DNA of 64,000 bases, from assembly GCF_030704535.1 (NCBI RefSeq), contig NC_081820.1:23232001-23296000 (forward strand). Reading direction: 5' to 3'. The DNA comes from Vitis vinifera (Eukaryota; Streptophyta; Magnoliopsida; Vitales; Vitaceae). Each line of letters begins with the position of its first letter. The first letter of the stretch is position 1. Made by a program: the position numbers and the translations under genes. The notes under the pieces were generated by a model. It was not told where the DNA came from. It saw only the letters and a list, made by a program, of their open reading frames with translations, and made no database searches. Of this stretch, positions 48,376 through 61,659 are shown piece by piece.

Positions 48376-49489
48376 GGTTGATTCGATCATCTTCGCCTAT
48401 TTCCCTCTGGAGTGTTATGTTTGGTGATCGGATGAGGCGGGGCTTCTTTCCCGTGTCTTGGCTTGTGGGTGGTGGAATCATATGCGGTAGTGAAAGGCTC
48501 TTCTTGCTACAATTGGCCAGGTGGCGGAGTGTAAGTGGATAAATGATACGCATGAGAAAAGAAGAAGTTTTGAGCTACTTAAAATATTCGGATAGGAGGT
48601 ATATTCTTATGGGAGATTAAAATGCCGATACTACCCCTTTAACAACGGGGTGATATTTGTAATTTCATAATAATATTTCAAACTTCAAAGCAGAAAAGGT
48701 ACAAAAGTTTTTTGTTTGAAAGCATCTAGTTTTAGGCTTTCAAAAATAGAGGGGAAAAACAACAAAAACCTTCCAAACTTGATAATAGTTTTCAAAAATA
48801 GTTTTAAAAAATTATTTTAAGATATTTTATAAAATAAAAGTTTATTTGAAACTTGAAAATTTTTAATTTATTTTTAATAATTTTAAAAATAAATTTTATA
48901 TTTAATATTTTTATTTTTAATTATTTTATATATTTATATAATTATTTTTTTAAATAATTCTTAAAAAACAAGCTAATGAAATAGTTTTATCCTATATTTT
49001 ATTTTTTTTAAGTATTTTGAAATTTTAATTTTAAAAAATTACCATAATGAAAAAAAAATTATCATTTAATTAATAGTTTTTTCCATCAAGTGTTTTTTAA
49101 AACATTTCATAATAAAAATTGGAAAAATGCCTTCTTCTAATTTTTGGTGTTTTTTATCACTTAATTAATCATTAGATATTAGAAAATTTGTTTCGTTTTT
49201 TCTGCCAAACGGGCCCTTATCTGTGTAAAATCCGGAGAGCATTTCTCCCTTTAAGCACGGGGAAAGGTTTTCTTTCGAACCAAACAGAGACGAGCGAACA
49301 CAGGAAAATACCCACTCTCTTACACTGACCCACAACAATTCCTTTCCCTGTGAGCATCGTCCACGACCCTCAGAAACCAGGCGGGTAAGTTTGGTTCTCA
49401 GGAAATCGGGAGAAAAGGAAAGAAAAATTTTAGGAATCCTAATAGGTTTTTCCAGCTCACATTTTGCTTATCTCGTACACCTTCTCAGG
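48376..49489. other. Divergent promoter region and EMB1417 leader
   Basis: The two genes point away from each other. 48,600-49,200 is AT-rich. A probable 5' UTR intron of the PPR gene runs from GTAAGT at 49,385 to CTCAG at 49,488, ending one base before the ATG. Confidence 0.55.
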
Positions 49490-52400
49490 ATGCTCTGTTT
49501 GCGATACTCTCCGGCTACCATTACTAGAAGATTGGACGCGGTTGAAATTCCCAAAAACCCGAGAAGCATCGTGGTAACGTGTTTGTGTTTGCGCTTGCAG
49601 AATATTTTTTTCCTTTGAAAAAAGAAAGTAATGAAAGCTGGGATTCTTGCAACACGAAGAATTCAAGCTTTCTGCTGTTTTCAAATGATTTCGCAGCAGC
49701 CAAACTGTGCTTTACACTCTGTTTGGAAGTAAAGGAAGTAGATTTCATTTCCTTTGCTTTGTTTGGCACTGGGAAGAACTCAAACACCAGGAAATTGAGT
49801 GCAAAATAGGAATTTAGTGAGGTTTTTTTGGTATTGAATTGAATCTGGTCAAAATTTCTCAACTTTTAGATGTAATCGAAACCAAGCTCCACAACTTTTG
49901 GATGGAATTCACACATCATACACTCAAATCCCTCTATGCTTCAATTTCTCAATTTTTTCCCATTTGCTATTTCCGATAATCCGGAACCAATGGATTCTAA
50001 ATTTTTAAGAAAATAATTTCATTTCCACTTCAACCCTCTTGATGTGTAGGTCTGTGGTGCAAAAGGACCTCGTCCGAGATATCCTCGGGTATGGAAAACC
50101 AGACAAAGAATTGGGACCATCTCCAAATCGGCAAAGCTTGTGGATTGTGTAAGCTTTTCTTTCATTTGAATTCTGGGTTTTACTGCATATGATGTCAAGA
50201 GCTCTTATTCCCTGAATGGATCGACTTAAATGTTGCCAATACAGAGAAATTTTGATTGTCTAGAGAAACTTTACAATTTTATTTTATTTTTTAAATTTGA
50301 TCTTGCAAATTTGAATTGATGTGTGTATTGGGGGATCTATTTATGTAGATAAAGGGGTTATCAAATGTCAAAGAGGAAGTTTATGGGGCTCTTGATTCTT
50401 TCATTGCTTGGGAGTTGGAATTCCCTTTAATCACAGTGAAGAAAGCTTTGAAGACCCTTGAGGATCAAAAAGAATGGAAGAGGATAATTCAGGTATTGTG
50501 GATTCTCGGGGCTTTTTTCCCATTTAGAGTATCTCTAGATATGATTTCTGAATTTTTGATCGATCAAATTGTATATGGGGATCTAGGTGACGAAGTGGAT
50601 GTTAAGCAAAGGTCAAGGGAGAACAATGGGGAGCTATTTCACACTGCTGAATGCTTTGGCAGAGGATGGGAGGCTTGATGAAGCCGAAGAGCTTTGGACG
50701 AAGCTGTTCTCAGAGAACTTGGAAAGTCTGCCTCGTGTTTTCTATGATAAAATGATCTCCATCTACTATAGGAGAGACATGCACGAGAAGATGTTTGAGG
50801 TAATTCTTTGCCTTCTCTTTTTCTTAAAAACTATTTGTCATGTTAAGTCAGTGTTCATCTTCTTGATGCATTTGAATGGCAAAGTTGAAGCTCCAATATA
50901 TAAATATTATTGAACATGATAATGTTGCATTTAGTAGCCTATCGATGTTTCTAATCAGAATATGGCTTCATTTGATTTGATCAATTGGTATCTTTACAGA
51001 TGTTTTAAGTCTATGTTTATACATATTTTTCACAACTCAAATCTGAATCCAATTTATGCGTACTGAAGACTGAAAAACTGATATACATCTGAATCCAGTG
51101 GAGTTGAGGCGGCTAGAAGGACACATTCTTAGTTGAAATTCTGAATGTGTCGTCCATCTCCTTGATTTTTATTCTTTGTGTCCATGTTGAAGCAATATTA
51201 GCATATGAGATGACTGTTCTCTTAGATTTAACATCTTGTTTGAATTAAAATGGTTGTCATTAGGGGTGTGCATGGTTCTGTTGGTTCAGTTTTGAGTATT
51301 AAAGTCAAACTAAATCGATTTAATCAGTTTTTATGCATTAAGAACTGTTGTAATTGAACTTAAAGGAAATTGATTGGTTGGGTTTGTGTCGGTTTAATAA
51401 AAATAACTGATCTAAGTCAATTTACTTTATTTTGGTTTGGTTTGATTCGATTTAAATGATACTAGTATGACAAGTTGTTTTATGATATGTTTTTTTATGT
51501 CATATTATTACAACTTATTTCAAATTATATTGTTAAGATTCCCAATGATATAAATGGCTATTTTTACATCCTGTATAAGCTGAATAGTTAGTGTTATAAC
51601 TTGCATAAGCTATACTAAGTAGCACAACAACCAAAAAAAAACACTCTGTAGAGTGTGGTTTGGGATCTCTTTGAATGTGAAAAATGTGCATTAAATTAAT
51701 AATGTAATCAATGGATATTGTATGTCAAGTTTTATATGCATAACTTTTAGTTCGGTTTGATTCATTATCGTTTTTTTAAATGGAAAACCGTGGATTGAAT
51801 CAGTCTAGTTCCCATTTATGTTTAGAAAACTGAAATTGTTAAAATAATCTTTAAAATTTTATCAATTCGGGTCAGTTTGGTTTTGGTTCAATCGGTTTTT
51901 TGCACACCCCTAGTTGTCATTTTCACATTTTCAGAGAGAAACTAGACCTGTGTTTTCTTTTAAGTTAGTCTAGAATTTCAATTGCACAGCCTACGTATGA
52001 AACCATGTATACCATCTCTTGCTTTTCAGATTTGGTTTGCCACTTTTTTTATATTTGATAGCCTATATAAATTCTTTACCATTTTGGTCAGCAATTACAT
52101 GCTTAGATGTCTCTGCTGTCTCCTTTTCCTTCAACACAGAGCTTGTGAATTTCATTTTGCATTTGTAGGGCATTAGAGCAACACTGATTTTGTAAATTAG
52201 ATGATCTATAGACTTTATCTGATAATCACTTGATTTTATAACTCTCTTGTAGATATTTGCTGACATGGAAGAGCTCGGGATTCGGCCTAATACTTCAATC
52301 GTTAAAATGGTTGGAGATGTATTCCAGAAGCTGGGTATGTTAGACAAATACGAGAAACTACAGAAGAAATACCCACCACCAAAATGGGAATACCGGTATA

Positions 52401-52600
52401 TCAAAGGAAAGCGCGTTAGAATTCGAGCAAAACTGACTGGTGAATCCGATGATCCTGGTGAGGCTGAATCTGATGATCCTGGTGAGGCTGTAAATGAAAT
52501 CAATGACAAAACTGAGAATTCAAATGAAATGCATGATGAAGCAGATAGTTCTGTAGATGATGCAGATGAACCAATTTATGAAGCTCACAACTCTTCTTGA
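49490..52600 (+). CDS. EMB1417: EMB1417-like PPR protein
   Basis: Five coding exons: 49,490-49,573, 50,050-50,148, 50,349-50,492, 50,587-50,799, 52,253-52,600; all junctions are phase 0, giving 295 aa. From memory it matches Arabidopsis At4g21190 (EMB1417), a short P-class pentatricopeptide protein needed for embryo development and probably acting on organelle RNA. Seen: a short Arg-rich N-terminus, conserved [20 protein letters not shown], then helical repeats including [25 protein letters not shown] residues (about 125-160) and [15 protein letters not shown] (about 185-200), [16 protein letters not shown], and an acidic tail with a duplicated ESDDPGEA. Only two or three PPR repeats are clear. 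Intron 4 (50,800-52,252) holds a hAT element. A likely 5' UTR intron precedes the ATG. It converges with ERDJ2, 390 bp away. Confidence 0.88.
51261..51912. mobile_element. Non-autonomous hAT element in EMB1417 intron 4, 652 bp
   Basis: Perfect 12-bp inverted ends TAGGGGTGTGCA and a perfect 8-bp target duplication GTTGTCAT (51,253-51,260 and 51,913-51,920). Subterminal regions are rich in GGTTYGGTT/AACCG-like motifs. No ORF. Intron splice sites are untouched. Confidence 0.92.
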
Positions 52601-52990
52601 CAAGCCAGAGAGGCTCATTGTAATACATTTTTATTTAATTCTCATCGGCTTGAGATTCATGGGTTTTAGTCAACCTGTTTTCTGGAAATTCTTTTTTTTT
52701 TTTTATATTTCCACAGCAATTGCAGAAAGTTAAATATGTGCTTCAGACCAAATCAAAATCAAAAGAGAAAGTAAATGACAGAGGGAGACAAGGTCTAAAA
52801 TGCATAAAACCCCATCATTCTCTTGAAAAAAAGAGGCAGGTGTTCCACAGATCAGTAATTAAAAACCAGCCATGAGGGGCCTCTGGACCCATGTCTATAG
52901 GGGCTCTGTTTTAAGTTCCCTTTCCAAACAAAATACTTTTTAAGAATAAAGATTATTTGCTCAATGTAGGATAGAAATCAGACAATCATA
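52601..52990. other. Convergent 3' intergenic region
   Basis: 390 bp between the EMB1417 stop and the ERDJ2 stop; it must hold both 3' UTRs and polyadenylation signals. No other feature. Confidence 0.5.
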
Positions 52991-55900
52991 TCACTCTTCA
53001 TCTGTGCCTGAAGACTCTGAACTTGACCGGTTTTGGCTGCCTTTATTATGTGCCTTGCCATTGGCAACAGCACCTTTCTTACTCGTTCGCTGTTCGTCTG
53101 CATCATCTTCACTGTATTCACTCTCATAATCATCATATTCCTCTCCTTCATCCTCTTCTTCCTCCTCGACCCCATCCTCCAAAATAGGTCCCTCTTCTGC
53201 CACAGGACCTCCCCTGGTGCCAGCCCTAGTCCGTTTCACAACTTTCACCTTTAAGTTGATCTTTTTGTCACAGCCAATCCAAGAGTCGCACAAGCAGAAA
53301 CAGCTCAAGTTATAATTCCCCTCTGCAGGGGCCTGCAACTTCCCCATAACCAGTCGGGAGCCAGCCTTCACCTTGTCGACTGCTTCTCTGACTGCTGCAC
53401 TTGTTTCCTTCACGCTTGCTCCAGATCCCTCCATTGTATCCTCAATTGCCTTTGAGGCAGCAGTTATAGCTGCAGCTTCATCCATGAAACTCATCTTCTG
53501 GGAAAACCAGACATTATTGGACACGGGGTCTGCAAGCAGGAACCAGAAATTTTCTTCTTTGTGAAATGGGAAGTAGGGCGCATGAGGGAGGGCACCAATG
53601 AGGCCATTAGTTCGTTTGAGTGTTACCCAGGCCTGAACTGTGACAATGTCACCCTCTTGTATACCCTCTTCGCCTTCAGTCTCACATGTAACTATGATCG
53701 TTATGGAAGGCATCATTTCCAGTACCATCTCAACATCTTGTATTTCAGCAGAAGAGAAACCAGCTGTTTGAGTAAGCAGCTCAGCACGCTCCTGCAGGGG
53801 CATGTCTGAGAGCTCCTGAAATGTCCGCACTTTCTGCAAATGAAGAAGAAAAAAATAATATGGAAAAATCAGAATAGCAGCACAAAAAGTAAACTACCCA
53901 AGTAAAAGATATTATTACTTTGTTTCACAGACTGATGCAGATTATTCAGTCTTGATTAATGGTGAGTATGGACAGGATGATCCATCTGGCCTAGTGTTTG
54001 GACAGGCTTGACCACCGTCTTTAAATCAGAAGGAACTAGTTGGGCCATAGAAATTCAATCCTAGGATCAAGATGCCCCATTATTCTTAAATTATTCATTC
54101 TTTTTCGGATATGGTGCATTCACATAAAAATTATATGGTTCATATTTAGTAATAATAAAGTGAATATTTTTAAAATCTTTATAAACTTAAGAGGTTCAAA
54201 ACTAACCGCAAGGTTATGTTGAAAATGAAATCAGTTTTAACAACTCGAATGATCAGATGCATAGTATGCAATCCAATTTAGGACACCAAGCAAACGGGAT
54301 TACAGTGATTCAGTAACTTTTAACTCAAAACAAGCAGCAAATATTTCGGAGTTGAAAGCTATAAAGAAAAGTAAAAAGCATATGAGAGATAGAACTGGTG
54401 ACAAAGGCATGTGGAACAGAAATGAGGAGTGTGCTCCTAATTCTTGTGTTTGTTATTATCAAAAGATTGTGGCAGAAGTCTCTGTTTAGCTGAATTAATT
54501 CCAACATAGTAAATCATAACTGAAACCATTGGGGAACAGGTAATTAAAGCTTTTTGAATTTTAGGAAATTTCTGGTCAAAAAGTATGAATATTTCTAGTT
54601 ACCTTACGGGCTATCTTTTTTATAATAGCCTCACTGAAATGCGGCAACTGCAGAAAGGGTGCAATGCCTTCAGGAGATCCTCCAGCTGCCTTTTTTGCAC
54701 TGAGAGGAACAGCCTGCATCAAAATCAAATAGAAATATTAACTCTATCGTTAAGGCGGGCTATACATTGAACAAAAAGTCTGGACTCAATATAAACAACA
54801 TATAGTAACTAGTATTAGTTTCATGCTCTACAAATTGGCTACAAAAATGCAGGGACTTCATGAAAAAAGGAGATACACAAATTTGGGCAATGTATGATGA
54901 GAAATAATAATCTATGTACCCTGCCCTGAAGGCTAGGCTCAAGTGGTAAAAGGGTGGGGATGGTTTGTGGGAGGTTCTAGGTTCGAGTCCCAGTGAGGAC
55001 AAAAATTGACCTATAAAAAAAAATTAATAACGTATATACCCAATACCAATATTCCACAATCAATGACTAACAAAAGATACAAGTATGCCTGCAGCAGGCA
55101 GCAATCAGCTTTTCCAAGAAAAATGTAAAATGTACAAATTTCACCAGTTATAACTCAAGTATATTCAAACATAAGGACACAACTCATAGACTACAAATGA
55201 GTGGAAATTGCAGCATATTTAAGTTTTATAGAAGTATCAGACTCATAAATCAAGATTCAGGGTTTATTGCAAGTGGCATTAATTTGAAACTTAGACAAGA
55301 AGTTTTACCAATATGAATAATTTGAAATTCAGGAAGGAATTAGAAGTTATTAGGGATAAGTTTGAGGAAATGGTGCATTTGATGGTGAAAAAACATGAGA
55401 GATAGTGACATTCCTAAATTATTCAGAGTTTATGATAAATCAGGAAATATAAATATAATTTTTTTTTATCAGGCTATAAAAATAATTATCTGTAAATTAT
55501 AGACTTATACAAAGCAAAAAAAAAAAATGAAGAAGAAGCTTAATGAAAATGTACTTCAATCAATTAAAATTTTTAAAACTTCAGGAAATTTCATCAATAT
55601 GATATCAAGTAGTACTTCAACACGGCACCTGAATGATACATTGAGAAAGCTCAACAACACCAATTGCAGGCCTCAACCATCCATGTCCTTGAGAAGTGCG
55701 TTGTACAACTGCCATCTGTATAGAGAGAAAAAAGCAAAACATAATGGCACATGAGAAGCAACATACACATGAACAAGTGACTGAGTATGAGGTGAGAGCA
55801 ACAAATACAACACTGGAACATAAAGAGCCAGTACAACTTTATAAGTTAGTATCCTAGCCACAACCTGTGGAGTGATTCTCTTTTTCCTTCTTTTTTTTTT

Positions 55901-58900
55901 AAACACATTTCTTTATGATTTAATTACTCTAAATCACTCTATTTTCAGTCACTGATAATAGTGGTTCATCTCTTGTATGACTCACCTCTAGCAGATTACT
56001 GCCACAAACTATGCCATTTGCTACCTCATTAATTTTTTTTCAGTATATATATATTATGTGAAACTCTAACAAGACAAGGGAGGGGTATACTTTCTGCCAT
56101 AGATTAACGAACGTAGAGAACAAAGAATGGAGCAGTTAATTTTCTATATCCTTTTCTCATACTTTAATATCATAGCAAGATCCCAAAATCACAGCCATCC
56201 TATATTCTGTTAAAACAAATCCTAGTTCAGAAGAGACTTGACAAATAATGGGCTGGGGAAATTCTGAAAGAAAACTGTGTGAATATACTTTGGTATTACT
56301 GTTAAGTATACCCACATAATGGATTTTGAGAATCTATTATTCATGTGTTTGAAGCACAAAATAACTGATAATTTTTTGAAAATATATTCCATGATTCAAA
56401 AAACAAGGGAAAGAAAAAAAAAGAAAAAAAGAAGAGTAAAATTGAGTTCCTTTATTTTCTCAAGCACTGCTAATTTATCAAAAAGCAGGCTGGTCATACA
56501 TGCCACATCCTACAGCTTTTAGTATTTCTTTCTGAAGCTTTCCATTAAAATGAAGAAGCCTTAAGTTTGGAGTCTAAAATACAACAGGAAACACTGCTGG
56601 TTTACAGGAGATATCACTGTTTTTTAATGCATAATAAATTCATCATCAATATTAGAAGTCTAACTGGAGATTTTAGACGGGATGCAGAATTCACCTTCAT
56701 TAGTTCTTCAAGAAGGCGAGGTGAGAGTTCCAGCACACGTCTGAAATCACCTAGCAACGCAGGTGATAAGGTTGCTGATTCACGAGTTAATTGCGCCTGA
56801 ATCAACAATTCTGTCTGAAAGGAAAAGGCAAAGAAGTAAGAAGCTGATGCTTCATTAAAGACTAAGACGCTGATCTTTAACTGCTTTATATAGCCAAAAC
56901 TTGGTGAACAAATTACCTTAACTAGTGATGGATGCTGCTTCCAAAACTTTGCCTGCTCTTGCTTAATGTTCTTAAGGTCCAAGTTTAACTCACTCCTTAC
57001 TAACATGAACAGTTTCTGAAGGGGCTCATTGTCAGTCCTACGGACTGGAATTTCCATGTATTCTGCAGCCTTAATGAAGACATCCATAACTTTGCTGTAA
57101 AACCAAGTTATCACATCATCATAAACAAAACTTATAATAGAAATCACACACTAAGATACATAAAAACATATATAAACATAAACACCCATTTTTCTTAAGC
57201 AAATATAATGTGTGCATATACATCCACATATATGCACACACATTACACATCATATATACACATGTATCCCAAAAAATCACCAAAGGAAAGATTCAGTGAT
57301 TTCTTATAAATCCCAAAGATATCATGAAAAAACAAAAAATAACAAAGTTAAAGAGAGTTTCTAAAACTGAAAACATATGAACAGACTAAATTTTGCCAAA
57401 GATCCGAGAATCAACACATCATCTAATTTTATGATTGAAAAATGAAAAAAGAAATTCACACATGCAACATTGAAGAAAACATTTACCCCAACACGATGAC
57501 TTCAAAAATGATTCAATTTGGTCTAGGCATAATACTCAAATCAATTAGCTTATGAGAATATTACCCCCAAAATGATGACTTCAACCGATTCAATGTGGTT
57601 TGACCATAAATCGCAAATTAATCAATCATATCTAATGACTACAGATTTTAGCTTTGATCAGCAAGAAGAGATGAGAGAGAAAGACACACACAGAGATTCA
57701 ATATGGTTTGAACTGTAACATTCAGCTCAATCAGTTGTACTGAAAAACTGGGACGAAGAGAGGGGGTAGTGGGAGGGCGAGGGACAGGGAGAGGGAGAGA
57801 GCCCATGAGAAATGAGATCTGGGTAGTTTGCATAACATTGTGACACCAACCAACTCTCCTAGATAACACCAGTAGTCTATTGTCAACATTAGACATGAGA
57901 TGTGGGAAGTTTACATAACATCGTGAAATCGATCAACATGTTAGATAATATCAGTATTCGATTGGACAATACCTTATGCCCCTGAGAAGTGGGTAGTTTC
58001 TATAAAATTGCGATGTCAACTGGCATAGATAATACCACTGGTCTATCATATATAATATGTTAAATATGAGATTCTGGTGGTTTATATAGCATTCTGATGT
58101 TAACAAACATGTTAGATAATGAGTATTCTATTTTGAATAGTCAAGATATGTTACACCACTGATGCAACTAATTCAAAATAATATGTGTAACAATTGATGC
58201 AAAGCAATATGTTCCTGTGTACCCATGAGTGTGCCTATGATCAATTAATACTTAAAGCTTCTTATTCTCAGACCCATCAATGCCTTTCATAGGGCCCACA
58301 TTTTGTAAAGCTTACTGTTGCATTTATCAGGTTGGTGGGATTTTGACAACCATCCAATCCAAAAACCACAAGTTTTTTAAATAAAAAATAAAATAGAGCT
58401 CCAATTTAGAGCATTACATGGATGATATAGCTTTGATTCTTGATCAACTTGATATTTGGCAAGTAAAAAAGGTAAGAGGAAGACATCTTATCAGCAGGCG
58501 AGCTTTACAAAATGTGGACTTTCACAAGAAGTTACTGAAAGATGGAAGAATAAGAAGTTTCACACCAATCCTAATTTGATCCCAACTCTCATCCACACTT
58601 CTCATTGGATAAAAATTTAGTTTATGAGTGACATTAATAGGAGCAATGATCTGCAGCAACAGTAAAAGTCTATGTGTGCCAAGTGTTAATATTGGATCCA
58701 GGTCTTAGGAGCAGCCACTTGGTACAACTATCCAGAGTTTAAGGCTGTATCCAAATAACACCTTCCAAGACTCTACTTGAGTGGAAATATTCTTTAAGAA
58801 TAAATTATGAATTAGGAAAAAAATTAAATAAACATAATACCTTGGGGCCAAAGAAGGTTTCATGAAGTAATAGTAAGTAGACAGAGTTTGATGCATGACA

Positions 58901-60241
58901 TAGTTCCCAGTATATTTTGCTGATCTTGATAGATAAACAACAGCTATCACCAGTGGCAAGAGAATACAAACACCAACAATCCAAAGTAAAAGAATTCCAC
59001 CAGTTGCTCCATCAAAGTTTAACAGGAACTGAGGGAGAGCTATGCCCATTTGAAATCCCTGCATCAACAGATAGTACATTCAGTTTCAGAAACATGATTT
59101 CTTATAAATAGTTTCTTTATTTTTAGGTAAATATCAAAGCAAGTCCTTCCTTATCATAGGGAAATTCATTACCTGCCTACCATCAGGATGGCCATACTTT
59201 TCATAATTCTCACGTGAGATTGGATCTGTGAGAGCCTGATAAGCCTTAGATATGAACTCCACAAAATATTTGTGGGCCTCTGGAAAACAAAAAAAAAAAG
59301 ATAAATAAATAAATGCAAAAAGAAATTGATAGTAAACACAGATGATTCAAAAGAAGACGCAGTACTTGCTAAATCAAAGTAAAACTAAGGAACACATATT
59401 AACTGAAGAACTAGAACCTCAACCTGGATCCGGATTTTTATCAGGATGGTATTGAATCGAGAGTCTCCTGTATGCCTTCTTTATTTCTGAATCTGAAGCT
59501 CCAGATTCTAATCCAAGAATGCTAAATGGCTCAAATATTTGAATCTGCATAAACAGCAGAAGACTTTGACCTCAGCAAGATTCATAGCATTCAAACTTAT
59601 GAAGCAGAAGTAGAAAATGAAAACCCTCTCTGATGGCAAACAAGCCCCGAGTAGTTGGAAATATTAAGACTTTTGAGTCACTATCAATTTATATTGAAAC
59701 CTAATATAAACTTCTGATTCACAAAAGAAGGAAATACCAAAAATTTAAATAAAAGAACCCACCCAAAGTCTAACATTTTTCAGAAGGATAACAAATAAAT
59801 GAACCTATTAATGCAGCCTTCAATATCAAATAAAGGTCATTACCTCTTGGCTTATGTGTTTAATGTAATAAACCAAGATGATCATGACGACCCAAAGTAG
59901 CACCAGGGTTAAGTTGCTACATGTCGAGAAGTTTGAGATCTGCAAAAGAATATAAAGAACCATAAAAAATAGGTATAGTTACAATAAAATGAAGATTACA
60001 CCACTATCTCATATTGTAGAGAATAAAAAAACTTTTAAATGTAGGAGTTATTCACCCGCTTAAATATTGATCTGCGGTACTTCCCAGAACGAGTGCATTC
60101 AGAACACTGGCAGTGGATGCTCTTTGTTTTCCTGGAGGCAGCATGGCATAACTTCATTATAGTGTAAGGCACCAAAGGGAGGGCCATTATAGTCAATATG
60201 AAAATTGGGAACAATGCACTGTTCTCTTCTGAAGCAGCCAT
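52991..60241 (-). CDS. ERDJ2: ERDJ2/Sec63, ER-membrane J-protein
   Basis: Ten coding exons, minus strand: 60,241-60,056, 59,939-59,844, 59,544-59,424, 59,279-59,173, 59,058-58,841, 57,094-56,917, 56,814-56,695, 55,715-55,629, 54,713-54,603, 53,833-52,991; phases close to 688 aa, the family length. Sec63 recruits BiP to the Sec61/62 translocon for protein import into the ER. Seen: three membrane segments (about 10-30, 70-88, and after residue 175), a lumenal J domain (about 95-165) with the HPD motif in [11 protein letters not shown], the Sec63 region with [19 protein letters not shown], and a strongly acidic cytosolic tail ([13 protein letters not shown]). 5' UTR: 60,242-60,283 and, across an intron of 1.24 kb, an upstream exon starting near 61,640 and ending at 61,526. 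Introns contain a SINE and tandem repeats. Confidence 0.95.
54922..55027 (+). mobile_element. tRNA-derived SINE in an ERDJ2 intron
   Basis: A-box TAGGCTCAAGTGG at 54,934-54,946 and B-box GGTTCGAGTCC at 54,980-54,990 form an internal Pol III promoter; the element ends in an A-rich tail. Flanks TAATCTATGTACCC and TAACGTATATACCC look like a diverged 14-bp target duplication. It lies in the intron between exons 8 and 9, antisense to the gene. It does not fold as a tRNA gene. Confidence 0.8.
57826..58150. repeat. Four diverged ~80-bp tandem units in ERDJ2 intron 5
   Basis: Each unit has GTAGTTT..ATAACATTGTGA, then AGATAAYACCAGTAGTCTAT, then a GAGAT/GTGGG spacer, with increasing divergence to the right. 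Confidence 0.6.
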
Positions 60242-61659
60242 GATGACTTTCTCTTTGCAATAACAAGTATATAGTTATGATGCCTGCAAAAATGATTCAA
60301 GTTAGAGCTTCCTGGTTAGTTGATACATTGAAGGGAGCAAGTATGGACAATACTAGCAAATCCAATTTAGAAACAAGTGGCAGAGCCAGAAGTTCAATTA
60401 GGTGGGGTGCAGGGGGCAGAATAAGATGTAGTTGAGATATTCGGCCTAGTGGAAACCTTGTTTTGCCTCTGTAAAGGAGTCAATGCCAGCCTAATGTAGT
60501 ATTTTATTTTAATTTTTGAGAAGTGGGTTTGGGGGCATGCATGCCCCTTCTAGGTCTTAGCTGGCTCTGCCTCCGATAGAAACTGATGCATGCCTTAATA
60601 GGTTTAAAAGTGAATAACTTCGAATAATTCAATACAATAACATTTTACATTAAAAATTTAGTATAGTTTTTTCTATAATGTTTCAATTCTGCGTGAGATT
60701 TCACAATTCAAATAATTCTTAATAGAAGTAAGTAGTACTTGCTGCCGGGGGAACATAAAAGATGTATGGAGTTGCAGTCAAATCATTTTACTTTCATTTT
60801 CTGATTCTTTCTTCCACATTGAAATAAAGAAACACCCAGTAAAAATCATTCTTGGGGGCTATTAGAATGCATTCTTTCCTGATATTACTTTAAAACACAC
60901 TTCATAATCCACTGAAACATGAAATTCACAACAAATCCGAAATTAATTCATAGAGATTCAATGGGCAGTGCTCAAACAATTCAAGAATCTATACTAAAAA
61001 AAGAAAAAAAAAATCAAATAGAACCAAACCGAAACCTATAATCCAAACCAAATCAATCTGACTTTTCATGGGTAAGCTGAAATTGAATAAGCTACTACTC
61101 CATGACAACTTACCCTTAAAAGTTTCCAGTAAACAGATTCAATCAACGTTTTTTTACGGGTCAGACCTAAACAAACCCAGGTTCGTGTAGCAAAGCTCTA
61201 TTCATAGTATTAATCATAGCTAGAACCCAATTCTATTCATAACATCAATCAAAAACTGAAACCCCAATTCATCAAGGCAGCTAAAAACCCACACAATACA
61301 ATCTTTGAACAAGAAAAACCCAAATCACGCCATAACTGAACTGAAACATTAAAATCCATCTGCAAACCACCCCAAGAAAACCGAAACAGCTCCTTCCAAT
61401 ATGAATCATAAACCCCAAAACTCAAATTAAATTCTGAACCGAAAAAAACGATAAAGAAAAATAAATACACATGAATCATAAACCCCAAAAACTCAAATTA
61501 AAATTGAAGAAATGGAAACAAATTACCTGCAAAATGGAGACGAGGATCAAGATCTGCTGCTTATTATTCAAAGAGAAATTGGTTTTCCGTGCGATGGCGC
61601 CAATGTGAAGGTGAAATTTTGGAGAGAGGGTATTCTTGGAGCTTGTGTGAAGGTGTTGA

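Noticed and set aside
53033-53254. Plus-strand ORFs opposite the last ERDJ2 exon
   Set aside because: Shadows of the conserved minus-strand coding sequence.
54934-54998. Possible tRNA gene
   Set aside because: A and B boxes are present, but acceptor and anticodon stems do not form, and an A-tail with flanking duplication indicates a SINE.
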